Assembly: GCA_002439095.1 (NCBI GenBank)
Contig: DJOT01000024.1
Location: forward strand, 1-31,934
From: Bacteroidales bacterium UBA6431
Lineage (GTDB): Bacteria; Bacteroidota; Bacteroidia; Bacteroidales; UBA932
Direction of reading: 5' to 3'
Length of the DNA: 31,934 nt
Under the pieces are notes generated by a model. The model was not told where the DNA came from. It did not search any database and was given only the letters and a program-made list of their open reading frames with translations. Position 1 is the first letter of the stretch. Each line of letters opens with the position of its first letter. This document shows, piece after piece, positions 14,249-24,173 of the stretch. Made by a program: the position numbers and the translations under genes.

Positions 14249-16534
14249 CTACCGTCTCTGACGGCGGAATATCACAACGATGCCGATAATTGCCAGCACG
14301 GCCTGAAGAGCCCATTTAAGGACAAGCGTCCAATTGTAGGCACTGTCCGGAGTGATGTCCATCGAATTGTCTATCGGCTGCTGACGATTGACTTCGACAG
14401 GAAGCCTATTGTCCGTCATCCAATTGAACACCCCGGTACAAAACAAGGAATTGAAAGCCTTGAAACTCTTTCGGGGAGTATTCATCTCCACATTGGAAAG
14501 GCAGTCCGCGTCTCCTATGACCATCACCCGCTGCTCTTTCCCTCCGACCTCACGGCTGAGCGCAAGGGCAAGGCTGTGAGACTTTCGATACTCTCCCGCG
14601 GAGCGATCGACAGAGAGTTCCGACACATCAGAAATGTCGTCAAAAGAAACCGTTCCGGTCTCGTTCCAGCAATCAGTCCCGGGTGTAGCAAGGACAGGGA
14701 CGACATCCCACTCCGAAGAGAGACTGTAGTCAATCGCCGCCGCACCGGGCATGGACACCTTAAGCCCCTGAAAGAAATACGGACTCAGCAGGCAGGCATA
14801 GTCAGTGGCGCCGGCAGGAATAACCGTGGGTGCCGTAGCGCTGCCGGGATAAACCACAGTACCATTCAGCACTCCCACCCCAAGATAAGACAAGATGTCC
14901 GAAACCACCTCGCTCTTTCCGGGTTCGAAAGCAAGAAGCATGTTTCCGCCCTTGTCAAGATAATCGAAGATGCGGCTCGCCTGCTCCGGTTCGAAAGGTT
15001 TTCTGGCATCTGCAATCACAAGTATGTCCGCAGTGATTGTGCTGTCGGCGGAGACCGTTGTGACGTCGAATCCCGTGTTGACTAGGGCGTTTCTGGTATG
15101 CAGCGCTGATGAGAACCCGGTGTAGTCAGCATCCTCGGAGCGTATGATGCTCCTCTCGTTCTGTCCCGCAAGGAAAGCCACAGATACCGCCCCGTTCTCC
15201 AAACGGTAGAGAGCTGTGGTAATCTCCTGTTCATCCGGATACTTCACCATATCGTCGAACACCCTCAACCATGTGGCCCTGCCATCGTCAGTGACCAGTT
15301 GCTTGACCACATAGTTCTGCTCCGGACGCAAATCAATCTTCTTGCGGATCTGCTCCGGAGAAAGCACCTTGCGCCAAGGGATGCCCCAACCTTCCGCAAA
15401 CTTCACAGCCGTCTCTTTCATATCAAGAGCCTCGGAAGTGCCGTAATCATAATTATGAAGCGGTTCGTCATAATAGTAGACGGTCTTCATCTTCATGTCA
15501 GGCTTGAAACGCAGATATGTCTTGTAACGCTTGATATCATCGTTGATCGTCACCGGAGACGCACACCAGCTCTCGTAATCGGAGAGGTTGGCATACGTGG
15601 TGATGTCAAGTTCTCCATCAAGATTTTTGACTATGTCTATACTGTTGGAAGTGAGAGTATTCGACTGTATCTGAGTAGCATCGTGATACAGCACCATGGC
15701 CGGCCTCGAAGTGACATATCCTACGGCAAGCACCGCCACCGTGGCTCCGGCATATTTCGCCGCACAAAGCCATTTTCTGGGGTTCTTCTTGTACTGCAGC
15801 AGAAATATGCTGTAGAGCAGGAACAGCGCTATAACTATCACGAAATAGATTATGTCTTCCGAAGAGATGAGCCCGGCAGTCAACTGCTCGGTACGTCCCG
15901 ACAAAGACGCCCAATACGTCAAGTCACGCACAAAATCAATCTCCTGCCCCATGCTCCCGAGATGATTGAGGAAGCCCAGAGCACCGAGAGTCAACAGAGC
16001 CGCCACAATCTGATAGTTCGTAAGGCAAGACATGAAAAGTCCCAGGGCAGAATATGCCCAGAAAAGCAGGAACTCCCCGGCAAGTCCGCTGAATATCATT
16101 CCATAATCAGTGTGCTCCACATGAGCCCCGGTGAACCATATCGCAGGCAATATAACGCCGAGCATCACGAAAGAGAACAGCACCATCGAGAGGAACTTGC
16201 CTATGACTATCTGGGTGGAGGTCACAGGAGAGGAATATAGAAGTTTGATAGCCCCGTTGCTCATATCCCTGCTCATCAGCCCCATGGTCAGAAGCGGAAT
16301 GAACATATAAAGAGTGCTCATCATATTCCGGTACACACCGTTATAATGAGAAAACAGATTGTATGTGACATTCTCTGCAAAACCATGCAAGTCCATGTCA
16401 TTGGCTATCGAGGCGACCTCTGCGGTGAAGACCTGATAAGTCTGGAAACTGAAGATCACTATGATCAGCCACGCGATCGGGGAATAAAAGAGCTGGCTCA
16501 GCTCAGATTTGCATATTGACCAGGTCTGTCTCAT
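14249..16534 (-). CDS. fused GldF/GldG-like ABC transporter permease
   Basis: A 761-residue membrane protein. Residues 1-240 are an ABC-2 type permease (MRQTWSICKSELSQLFYSP start, then six hydrophobic segments), as in GldF. A further membrane segment near 265-285 leads into a large extracytoplasmic part like GldG (ABC_transp_aux type), with TSNSIDIVKNLDGELDI, MLLAFEPGKSEVV and VMVIGDADC. A final membrane helix (ALQAVLAIIGIVVIF) ends the protein. GldF and GldG are separate in gliding flavobacteria; a fusion is common in Bacteroidales, where no gliding is known. The ATG overlaps the ATPase stop by 4 bases. Substrate unknown. Confidence 0.85.
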   Translation of the reverse strand: MRQTWSICKSELSQLFYSPIAWLIIVIFSFQTYQVFTAEVASIANDMDLHGFAENVTYNLFSHYNGVYRNMMSTLYMFIPLLTMGLMSRDMSNGAIKLLYSSPVTSTQIVIGKFLSMVLFSFVMLGVILPAIWFTGAHVEHTDYGMIFSGLAGEFLLFWAYSALGLFMSCLTNYQIVAALLTLGALGFLNHLGSMGQEIDFVRDLTYWASLSGRTEQLTAGLISSEDIIYFVIVIALFLLYSIFLLQYKKNPRKWLCAAKYAGATVAVLAVGYVTSRPAMVLYHDATQIQSNTLTSNSIDIVKNLDGELDITTYANLSDYESWCASPVTINDDIKRYKTYLRFKPDMKMKTVYYYDEPLHNYDYGTSEALDMKETAVKFAEGWGIPWRKVLSPEQIRKKIDLRPEQNYVVKQLVTDDGRATWLRVFDDMVKYPDEQEITTALYRLENGAVSVAFLAGQNERSIIRSEDADYTGFSSALHTRNALVNTGFDVTTVSADSTITADILVIADARKPFEPEQASRIFDYLDKGGNMLLAFEPGKSEVVSDILSYLGVGVLNGTVVYPGSATAPTVIPAGATDYACLLSPYFFQGLKVSMPGAAAIDYSLSSEWDVVPVLATPGTDCWNETGTVSFDDISDVSELSVDRSAGEYRKSHSLALALSREVGGKEQRVMVIGDADCLSNVEMNTPRKSFKAFNSLFCTGVFNWMTDNRLPVEVNRQQPIDNSMDITPDSAYNWTLVLKWALQAVLAIIGIVVIFRRQRR

Positions 16535-17499
16535 TTCTCTTTCTTGGTATTAAGGTATTTGAAGATGTCATCAGCAGAAGGCATCTCCTTCGTGATTTCC
16601 AGAAGACGCCATCCGTTCTGAGCGGAAAGGGCGATTATCTTTTCGCACATCTCATCGGCATCCCCCTCAATCATGAGGCGAAGAAAACCAGGACGCTCCT
16701 CCACATGTCCCACAGACTTGACATGCTCCACGGAAAGCAGGTCCGCCTCGTCAGACAGGGCACCCATCGATACGAGCAGGGAGTCCGGACGAATGCTGTG
16801 GTTGAACGAATCTATATCTCCGTTGAAAATCAGATGGCTTGACGACATCATCAGGATGCGCTCGCATGTCAGCTGCACCTCATGAAGAATATGAGTCGAC
16901 AGCATGACGAGACAATCCTCCGATATGTCCTTGATCAGGCGGCGTATCTCTATGATCTGCATCGGATCCAACCCATTGGTAGGCTCATCAAGGACAATAA
17001 ACGATGGCCTGTGTATAAGGGCCTGCGCTATGCCGACCCTCTGCTGATAGCCGCCTGAAAGGTGTTTGATGAGCCTCTTGCGGAAATGGGTGATCCGACA
17101 CCGCTCAAGCGCCTCGTCCACAGCCTTGCCCACCCCGTTCACAAGGCGGAGATCGGCCGCAAAGCGCAGATACTCCTCCACCGTGAGGTCCGTCAGAAGG
17201 GGCGGTTTCTGTGGCAGAAATCCGATCTGTCTCTTGGCGGCCACGGAATCCTTGCGGATGCTGTGGCCGTTGATATAGACATCTCCCTCCGTCGGTGTAA
17301 GGCAGCCGCAGATTATGTTCATCAGAGTAGACTTTCCTGCCCCGTTAGCCCCGAGAAGTCCGGTAATACGGCAGCCACCGATGTCGAAAGAGACATCATC
17401 GACAGCCTTGAAAGAACCTGAATAGCTGTGGGTCACATGATCCACCTTGACGGTGATATCCTCCGGTCTCACCCTGGGTTCCACAATGCTACTCCTCAT
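16531..17499 (-). CDS. ABC transporter ATP-binding protein (GldA-like)
   Basis: A 322-residue ABC ATPase. Walker A GANGAGKST (50-58), Q-loop LPQK (Gln97), signature LSGGYQQR (147 on), Walker B FIVLDEP (167-173), and switch histidine in STHILHE (about 201). A C-terminal ~90-residue extension is typical of ABC-2 drug/Gld type ATPases. It overlaps the upstream lipoprotein gene by 11 bases and the downstream permease by 4, so the two form one transporter. Confidence 0.9.
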   Translation of the reverse strand: MRSSIVEPRVRPEDITVKVDHVTHSYSGSFKAVDDVSFDIGGCRITGLLGANGAGKSTLMNIICGCLTPTEGDVYINGHSIRKDSVAAKRQIGFLPQKPPLLTDLTVEEYLRFAADLRLVNGVGKAVDEALERCRITHFRKRLIKHLSGGYQQRVGIAQALIHRPSFIVLDEPTNGLDPMQIIEIRRLIKDISEDCLVMLSTHILHEVQLTCERILMMSSSHLIFNGDIDSFNHSIRPDSLLVSMGALSDEADLLSVEHVKSVGHVEERPGFLRLMIEGDADEMCEKIIALSAQNGWRLLEITKEMPSADDIFKYLNTKKEK

Positions 17500-18400
17500 A
17501 AGTCTTGGTCATATCAGACGGCACCACCACCGTGAAATCGGCCCTCTCCTTGTTGATCTTCTCTTTCAAAGGAGCGTCGCTCTGCAGGACGGATATGGTG
17601 CTGACCTTGAGTTTCGGAGCATATTGCTTCAGATAGTATGCTATGCCTGAATGGAACGCTGAATGCAACTCCCCATGGAAATGGAAAAAATAATCCCCGG
17701 GATTCATCGCAGAAGATATCTGATAAGCCATGGTAGCATCCTTGAGCGCCTGTGCGGCCACGATGTTCTGCACGCTCTTCTTCATCATCGGAGCACTGCC
17801 CATTTGTTTGAAAGACTCCCCTATATAAGCATAGATGATCTCATTGTAGTCAACAGCAACAGGCATGGGAGCAATCCATTTCAAAGCACCGGCATCAAGA
17901 GAGTCAAGAACCTCAATGCCGTAATCAGACACCATCCTGGCATAGCGGCGCGGGACATTAGTGGCCACGAACCTTATGTCATTCTCATCGGCAAAGTCCA
18001 TTATTGGCTTGTAGTCCGAGAAGTTAGGCCACAGATGGCTGTTCTCCTCATAAGTAGATTCATCAATGAGCCCTTGCTTAAGGAACTCGTCAAGCACCTG
18101 CTGGTTATCAGTTTCCCACATCTCCGCCCCGACCACAAGATGCTCTTTCTTGAGAGAGAACAAGTCTTTCTCAAGGCTCAGTTCAAGCCAGTGCGAGATC
18201 GGGTCATTGTGCATCTCGCCAAACAGGCACACATCGCTGCCGGCAACGGACTTCAGCATCTGGGCATAGCTGACCTTATTACCAGACTTGTCAAAAATCA
18301 CATAAGACGGGTGTCCGCTCGAATAAGACTGTCCCTTGCATCCTGTGCATCCCGTCACAAGGCATAAAACGCCAACTATAATCCTTAAAAATCTATTCAT
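17489..18400 (-). CDS. ChaN-family lipoprotein (haem/iron-related)
   Basis: A 303-residue lipoprotein (VTGC, Cys18) of the ChaN / haem-binding uptake family (PF04187). It carries CLFGEMHNDPISHWLEL, EMWETDNQQVLDEF, IRFVATNVPRRYARM and HFHGELHSAFHSGIAYYL, the conserved blocks of that family. ChaN of Campylobacter is an iron-regulated lipoprotein reported to bind haem. I chose ATG 18400 over the in-frame TTG at 18418 since it opens the signal peptide and lies 8 bases after the porin stop. Its place between an outer-membrane receptor set and an ABC transporter supports a role in ligand handling in the envelope, as an inference. Confidence 0.8.
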   Translation of the reverse strand: MNRFLRIIVGVLCLVTGCTGCKGQSYSSGHPSYVIFDKSGNKVSYAQMLKSVAGSDVCLFGEMHNDPISHWLELSLEKDLFSLKKEHLVVGAEMWETDNQQVLDEFLKQGLIDESTYEENSHLWPNFSDYKPIMDFADENDIRFVATNVPRRYARMVSDYGIEVLDSLDAGALKWIAPMPVAVDYNEIIYAYIGESFKQMGSAPMMKKSVQNIVAAQALKDATMAYQISSAMNPGDYFFHFHGELHSAFHSGIAYYLKQYAPKLKVSTISVLQSDAPLKEKINKERADFTVVVPSDMTKTYEE

Positions 18401-18408
18401 TGCATTAT

Positions 18409-19950
18409 CTAAAAACAAAAATTCATAAATACCCTACCCGTCTGCCGAGAAGCATCACGATAAACATTTTCAGCAACAGCCCTTGAATACGACCATGCAG
18501 CCCCGAGGTCAATCAGATTTTTTCCGACCGGGAACTCCACGTTGAATTTTAAGCCGGCCAACCACTGCCCCGCATTCATATAAGCCTCCTCGGCACGGCC
18601 CACATAAGTCGTGTAGATATTATACCCGTCACGTGCGGCATTAGGCTCATAATCAGCATACGGCCAGAAAGACATCCCGCCATTCAAATCCAATGAGATA
18701 TCAGCCTTTCCGGCACGGCAACCGAATCCCACAGACGCCCCGCATACAAGACGTATCCCGTCAAGTGTGGCATCATAGTTCTTGTCATGTCGGTTCTCCC
18801 CGTCCGCAGCAGCGGAAATCCCTGCCTTGCGGAACCATGAGGAAGAATTATAATACCCGGCTGATAAACTCCCGCCGTAAAGCAAAGCCTGATAATCCTC
18901 TACGAATGAGGATATGGTCTTGTTCCAATTGGAACCATCCCCCTGAGTAAGGTAGAAATCAGTATCAAACAACAGCTTGCCACCATTGCCGAGAGACCAC
19001 ACGTCCGCCAGCTCAAGGCTATGCGCCATGAAGGCATACTCCGTACGCGTCTCCTGATACGAAGACGACTGCGTGGACTCGCTCTTCAGATGATCTTGTC
19101 CGTACTTGAACGAGTACCTGACACTCAGACGGTTGGCGTCGCCACGCAAAGCCCACTCCAGATACGCTCCTGGAACATTCTGTGTCCATGAGGGGCTGTT
19201 TTCAAGCCCCGTGACCTGAGTACCGAGGCCCGCCATGAGGTAGATGAAATAGTCCGCACCGCTGTTGTAGACGCGGCTGAACTGAGGTTTCTCCTTGTAG
19301 CGTTCATATATGAACCCGGCTGACAAGAGACTTCGGCCGGCAGCAGCCGTGGCCCCAGCCTCGATCCTGATGTCAAGCGCGGACTGCTCATTGCGCACAT
19401 CGGATTTTCTGAACTGCTTCCACCCGATATACTCTATCTGCGCACCAAGCGACCAACGCTCTCCGAGTCTCTTTGAAGCGGTAGCACCAAGAGTATAGTT
19501 CTGTATCTCCCACGTCCTGGCCGGCGCGATGCAGAAAAACATGGAGGGAGAGCCGTATGGTTTCCTACGATATGAAAGCGTGGAGCGGAGACTGTCTGTA
19601 GACTCTAACCCATACTCAAACTTCCCGCTGAACGACCAGCCGCTATTTTCCTGATGAAGGATGGAGCTGGTCCCGACCTTGCCGCCAAGACGCCCGTCCG
19701 GAGAGAGAGGAGCGTGGAGCTTGCCGCTCTCTGCATAAGCCTCCGCCACTATCGTGGACCATGTGGAGTAATCCCACCATGACAACATTGACGGATTATG
19801 GTCATACGAAGCATCATAGATGCGACCCAAAGCCTCGCGCTGCCCGGAGTCAGGATAAATGCTGTGCGGCCCTGCCGCCCGGGAGACTAGTCCCACAGAC
19901 AGCAAGGCTGCACTCAGCAATACAGTCAATAACTTGTTATTTGATGTCAT
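18409..19950 (-). CDS. DUF6850-type outer-membrane beta-barrel protein
   Basis: About 513 residues, signal peptide MTSNNKLLTVLLSAALL ending near AAG, then alternating amphipathic strands throughout, ending in MNFCF with the terminal aromatic residue typical of outer-membrane barrels. The sequence fits the uncharacterised DUF6850 family, found after TonB receptors and DUF4876 proteins in Bacteroidales. The ATG at 19950 is preferred; an in-frame ATG at 19959 adds three residues. It overlaps the DUF4876 gene end. Confidence 0.75.
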   Translation of the reverse strand: MTSNNKLLTVLLSAALLSVGLVSRAAGPHSIYPDSGQREALGRIYDASYDHNPSMLSWWDYSTWSTIVAEAYAESGKLHAPLSPDGRLGGKVGTSSILHQENSGWSFSGKFEYGLESTDSLRSTLSYRRKPYGSPSMFFCIAPARTWEIQNYTLGATASKRLGERWSLGAQIEYIGWKQFRKSDVRNEQSALDIRIEAGATAAAGRSLLSAGFIYERYKEKPQFSRVYNSGADYFIYLMAGLGTQVTGLENSPSWTQNVPGAYLEWALRGDANRLSVRYSFKYGQDHLKSESTQSSSYQETRTEYAFMAHSLELADVWSLGNGGKLLFDTDFYLTQGDGSNWNKTISSFVEDYQALLYGGSLSAGYYNSSSWFRKAGISAAADGENRHDKNYDATLDGIRLVCGASVGFGCRAGKADISLDLNGGMSFWPYADYEPNAARDGYNIYTTYVGRAEEAYMNAGQWLAGLKFNVEFPVGKNLIDLGAAWSYSRAVAENVYRDASRQTGRVFMNFCF

Positions 19951-21286
19951 ATCCTGCATATCCGCCCTTCGGGGTAGGAGGATCTACCGGCTCAAAATCT
20001 GATGAAGTGTTGTTGCTGTCCATCAAGACAAGGCGGCCTGCGGCTTTAGTCTTCTCTTCATCAACCTTTCTACGCTGACTGAAGTTGGTCATTGAGCCCT
20101 CATCATTTGGAATGTATCCGAAACCCTTGTCGATAAACGAAGGCATTCTCTTCCACTTTGCAGACTCGGCGTTGTTGACAAAATCAGCACCGTCAATCAC
20201 ATCTGTGGCCGGAACCTTGAGTAGCTGAATCTCCTGATTAGGGGTAGTAGAACTAGGATTGACGTACTTGTATGTGATGACATCTGAAGATGTGAATTCC
20301 TTGTCGCTACGGAAGATGACAGGAGCCGCACCGCTGGCATCCCAATAGAAAAAGTCGTTAGGATTCATGTAGATGTTGTCGGCATTCGGCACATCAGGGT
20401 TGTCAAAGTCAAAATATTCATTGCCGTCACGGCCCTGACTCTGCATCCACTTCACAGCATAGGTTTCCATATCAGCTATAGAAAGGTCAATGATGTGACT
20501 GATCAGGCTCTCGTCCACCTCCACTCCGAGTTCGGCATAGGCATCGCGCATCTCTTTGTTGAAATTGATGGCGTTCTCAGCAAGGAGGAAACTCTTGCCC
20601 GGAGCGAGTGTGATGCCGGCGTTGACTGGAATCCTGACCACAGCGTTAAGATATACGTAATTATGGTCAAGGCTCGGATCTTCAAGGATTGAAAGCTCCG
20701 GAGCACCCTCGAAATTGACGTTGGTGGCAGGAGTCCAAGCATCACCGATGTAAAGCCCGTCCAGAGAGACCGGAGAGTCGCTGTTGTTGAAAATCTCGAT
20801 AAAGTAATCCTTCATCATGGTGCCCATGGTGTAGGCCGGGTCATATTTCATAATGTCCTCGCCAGAATAGAAAATCTCCTTGATTACAAGGTCCTTAGAG
20901 GTATGTGCCGGCTCAAGGGTCAATGACACTGCGGCCGTCTGCTGCGAGAGGACCACTACGCTGTTGGAGACAGCGGTGAAAGAAGTCTCGCCCACCGTCA
21001 CTGCAGCCGACACATTGTAAGTACCTGCCACCATATCGGAGAAAGAGGCCTTCCCCTCCGCATCCGGGTTCATCTTGGTAGTGCTGAGATCGGAAGTGTT
21101 TAGCACCGTGACCTCCACGGCAGAGAGGTCAACCGTTTCAGCATACTCGGCAGGGACTGTCAGCGTGACGTCGATACCGCCGAGAAGCGAGCCGCTCTTC
21201 TCGCATGAGCTTACGAGCGCGAGGGCGGCAAGAGCAAGGATGCCACCTAGACACCTTGCTGCATAATTTTTGGATAATGTTCTCAT
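19937..21286 (-). CDS. DUF4876 lipoprotein
   Basis: A 449-residue lipoprotein (LVSSC, Cys28). Residues ~35-125 look like an Ig-like / carboxypeptidase-regulatory fold (TVDLSAVEVTVLNTSDLST). Then KDLVIKEIFYSGED and DYFIEIFNNSDSPVSLDGLY resemble a lamin-tail-like fold, both usual for DUF4876. It follows the TonB receptor by 13 bases and is probably a surface-exposed partner of it. It is not a SusD homologue, so this is not a classic starch-utilisation pair. Confidence 0.8.
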   Translation of the reverse strand: MRTLSKNYAARCLGGILALAALALVSSCEKSGSLLGGIDVTLTVPAEYAETVDLSAVEVTVLNTSDLSTTKMNPDAEGKASFSDMVAGTYNVSAAVTVGETSFTAVSNSVVVLSQQTAAVSLTLEPAHTSKDLVIKEIFYSGEDIMKYDPAYTMGTMMKDYFIEIFNNSDSPVSLDGLYIGDAWTPATNVNFEGAPELSILEDPSLDHNYVYLNAVVRIPVNAGITLAPGKSFLLAENAINFNKEMRDAYAELGVEVDESLISHIIDLSIADMETYAVKWMQSQGRDGNEYFDFDNPDVPNADNIYMNPNDFFYWDASGAAPVIFRSDKEFTSSDVITYKYVNPSSTTPNQEIQLLKVPATDVIDGADFVNNAESAKWKRMPSFIDKGFGYIPNDEGSMTNFSQRRKVDEEKTKAAGRLVLMDSNNTSSDFEPVDPPTPKGGYAGYDIK

Positions 21287-21299
21287 ATTGATTTATGTA

Positions 21300-23951
21300 T
21301 CAGTTATTTCCTATCATAAAAGACATGCCGAATCCGAATGATATCGTGCTGTTGAGCGTGGAGCGCTTGCCATTATAGACATAAGTCGGATTATACCAGA
21401 GGAAGTTGTTGACATACATGCTGAAAGAATGCCCGCCACGTGTTTCTTTGCGGATTTGGATGTTGAAGTCCGGATAGAACGGCTTCTTGTCCACAATGTC
21501 ATACGTACTTGAAACCAATTTCAAGTCGGCAAACTCCTCGGACATACTCTCCTCCTCCGTCAGCGGATGGTAAACTCCCGAAGCATCATAATATGCCTTA
21601 GGATAGAGACTTCCGGGCTTCGGCTCCCGATAGTTAACAAAGTTCAGTTCGGCATTGACGGTGAAGATAAGCCTCAACGACGGGATCTGCTGCGTCACAG
21701 TCAGACGCCCCGAACTGTATCTTGTTATGTATTCAGTATGGTCATATACACCATAGCGGGCCTTGTCCGTGCCGACCACGTATTTGGAGAGCTCCATGTA
21801 GTATCCGCTGTTGATCTCGCGGGTGCGCATATAACTAGCCTGGAAATTAAACTCGGTATGCGTACTCTCGATCCGGGCCGGGACAAGAGAAAGTTCGACC
21901 CCGTCCGTAATCTCGGTGATGGCGTTTTTCATGACATATTTCTCGCGCACGAGTATGTCCGACGTGCCGTCCTTCATGACCTCCGGCTGCTGTCCGGGAC
22001 GGCGGACGGCGGTGTAGTTCTCACGGGTCAGCAGGAGCAGCTCCGGAGAGAGCGCGATGCCGCCCTCAAGTCTCTTGTGGTAGGCCGTCAATCTGACATT
22101 CAAGAGATTAGACTCCCAGTCCAGTCCCCCTTCGACAGTATTGGTATGGCTCGGCCTGAGGTGGCTGTTGTTAGGATAATAGACATAAGTGGTGACTATG
22201 GCCAGCCTCTCCGCGGGGTCGGTTGCATAGTAGCTCAAATTGGTGAAATCATAATATGCCGGATCCGGATAGAGCTGGAGCATGGACGGGGCCTTGTAGG
22301 CAAGGCCCCATGCCAGCCTTGTCGTCAGGTGGTCAAACCATTTCAAAGAACCGGAAAGCCTCGGAGACACAAGGTGGTAGCGCTCAAGCATATAGTCGTA
22401 GCGCACACCCAACTTGAGCTTGGTCTCCGCGAAAGCACCGCTATGCTTGATGTTGCTCTCGTGGTAGGCCGACCATGTCTTGGAGGCCGGCACATCGTGG
22501 AAGTTGGTGGCACGCGAGCCGATGCCGCCCATCGCCTCCACTGCTCCTCCGGAGACGGTGCGCCCCTCCCCGAAGTTCTTATCTACACTTCCCTGCAACC
22601 CGGTCATGAAAGAGAATGCCCAGTTCCGGGAATTGACATTCTTAGTCATTGATACATCGAATGCCCCGCTTACAGGCAGGCCGCGCATGATGGACTCCTG
22701 CGTGAATGCCATCGGGGAATAACCCGTAACGTATGTACCTGTCTTCAAGGCCTCTATCAGAGGAAGCGGCCCCGAGGCTATGGTCTCGAACCTTGAGTAC
22801 TGCCGATCCACGCTCCCGTTGACGGAATAGTCCAGGCTACCGGCTTTGCCCAATGACATGGATCCGAAGATGTTGAGACTCAAGTTCTGGTTGTTGACCC
22901 TTGCCACATTGCGTCCCTTCTCTTCCGGCTCGTATCTCTGGCCGTTGAATCCCATGATGGACTGTAGCGCCACGGTGTTGTTCCACTCAAGAGCCTTTGA
23001 GAGCTTTTTCATCCAGCGCAGTCCGAAATTGATGTTCTGGTAATAATTTTTGCGCTGGACAGGACTGTCCTTGGAATAGGTGTATGACATGTCCGCATTG
23101 AGGATTCCGCCGCCATTCCCGAGATTAAAGCCCTTAGACACAGCCCCTTGATACGATGTCGATGAGACATTCCCCGAGACATACAGCGGAGTCGTCCCGA
23201 CTTTGTTTTTCACGATTATGGCCCCGGATGTGAGGTTGCCGTACTTGGCTGAAGCGACGCCGGTCACCACTTCAACACTCTCGATGCTGCTCGCGGATAT
23301 GCTCCTCAGATCAACACCCTTTCCGGCCGTTCCGTAGGAGTCTGTCTGGCCGACGGCAGGATTGGCTACCTGCATATTGGCATCGTTGGACATGGCCATG
23401 CCGTTGACTATGACGGAAGTGCCGATATTGTTGTAGTTGGACGAGATCGCAGAACGTATATCTGCCTGCTGGACGGTGTTGTAGTTGGAGGTGCTCAACT
23501 GCTTGCCAGGAAGCAGGGAAATCACATCCTGAAGGTTCATGGCCTGTATCTGCTTGATAGCCTGATCATTTATATGGTAGGCGCTCGTCCCTTCCTTGCT
23601 GTCGGTCTGGGTTGCCGTCACCACGACCCCGTTCATCATCAGAGATTCCGCCTTGAGGATGAAAGTGAGAGAATCCACGTTTCCGCGCACATCAATCTCC
23701 CTCTCGATAGTACGATACCCGAGACACCCGACAGACAATTTGTGCTTACCTGCAGGAAGGCTGAGAGTGAAAGTCCCGTCATTGTCAGTCCATGTGCCTA
23801 CCGGAGGCTGCGCCACAGCCACAGAGACATAGCCAAGAGGGGCTCCGGTCTCATCCACGACAGCCCCCGACACATTATGATTTTGTGCGGAAGATGTCAG
23901 CACAACGCCCCAGAAAGCCACAAGCGCGGCAAATAGATAACGACAACTCAT
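21300..23951 (-). CDS. TonB-dependent outer-membrane receptor
   Basis: An 883-residue receptor. The signal peptide ends at SSAQ, followed by a carboxypeptidase-regulatory-like domain (NVSGAVVDETGAPLGYVSV, about 25-110), a plug with DVISLLPGKQLS and SVIVNGM (about 140-245), and a long barrel. The order matches TonB receptors with an N-terminal extension in Bacteroidetes. ATG 23951 is chosen over TTG 23978, because the promoter's -7 box ends at 23976. First gene of the operon. The substrate cannot be read from the sequence; ChaN downstream hints at haem or iron. Confidence 0.9.
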   Translation of the reverse strand: MSCRYLFAALVAFWGVVLTSSAQNHNVSGAVVDETGAPLGYVSVAVAQPPVGTWTDNDGTFTLSLPAGKHKLSVGCLGYRTIEREIDVRGNVDSLTFILKAESLMMNGVVVTATQTDSKEGTSAYHINDQAIKQIQAMNLQDVISLLPGKQLSTSNYNTVQQADIRSAISSNYNNIGTSVIVNGMAMSNDANMQVANPAVGQTDSYGTAGKGVDLRSISASSIESVEVVTGVASAKYGNLTSGAIIVKNKVGTTPLYVSGNVSSTSYQGAVSKGFNLGNGGGILNADMSYTYSKDSPVQRKNYYQNINFGLRWMKKLSKALEWNNTVALQSIMGFNGQRYEPEEKGRNVARVNNQNLSLNIFGSMSLGKAGSLDYSVNGSVDRQYSRFETIASGPLPLIEALKTGTYVTGYSPMAFTQESIMRGLPVSGAFDVSMTKNVNSRNWAFSFMTGLQGSVDKNFGEGRTVSGGAVEAMGGIGSRATNFHDVPASKTWSAYHESNIKHSGAFAETKLKLGVRYDYMLERYHLVSPRLSGSLKWFDHLTTRLAWGLAYKAPSMLQLYPDPAYYDFTNLSYYATDPAERLAIVTTYVYYPNNSHLRPSHTNTVEGGLDWESNLLNVRLTAYHKRLEGGIALSPELLLLTRENYTAVRRPGQQPEVMKDGTSDILVREKYVMKNAITEITDGVELSLVPARIESTHTEFNFQASYMRTREINSGYYMELSKYVVGTDKARYGVYDHTEYITRYSSGRLTVTQQIPSLRLIFTVNAELNFVNYREPKPGSLYPKAYYDASGVYHPLTEEESMSEEFADLKLVSSTYDIVDKKPFYPDFNIQIRKETRGGHSFSMYVNNFLWYNPTYVYNGKRSTLNSTISFGFGMSFMIGNN

Positions 23952-23975
23952 TTTGTATTCACTAACTAACGGAAG

Positions 23976-24007
23976 CAAAACTATGAATTGTGCAATTAAA
24001 AAGCAAG
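23976..24007 (-). promoter_or_regulatory. promoter of the TonB receptor operon
   Basis: Minus strand TAGTTTTG (23976-23983) fits TAnnTTTG, with CTTG 20 bases upstream. The predicted start near 23969 leaves an 18-base leader. No obvious Fur box was identified. Confidence 0.5.
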
Positions 24008-24132
24008 TCCCTGGCGGACTATTTATTAAAAATCATCAAAAATTATGATTTATCGGCCACCAAAACGTCTGACAAGTGCGAAAGAGAACGCATAAAACCG
24101 CTCCGGATATAAACAAATCAATTGTAATTTGC

Positions 24133-24140
24133 TATTTTTG
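24133..24140 (+). promoter_or_regulatory. -7 box of the deoxyribosyltransferase-like gene
   Basis: TATTTTTG fits TAnnTTTG and lies 34 bases before ATG 24174. No TTTG is seen at the -33 distance. Confidence 0.4.
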
Positions 24141-24173
24141 TCCCGTCCCCATAAGATAAAGAGACACACGATT

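Noticed and set aside
14237..15085. Long plus-strand open frame (282 codons)
   Set aside because: Antisense to the GldFG-like gene, which has clear domains; composition is basic and His/Arg-rich as expected for a shadow frame.
21286..21300. SusC/SusD polysaccharide utilisation pair
   Set aside because: The gene after the receptor is a DUF4876 protein, not SusD, and no glycoside hydrolases are present.
21567..22652. Long plus-strand open frame (361 codons)
   Set aside because: Lies wholly opposite the TonB receptor barrel and has no recognisable domain.
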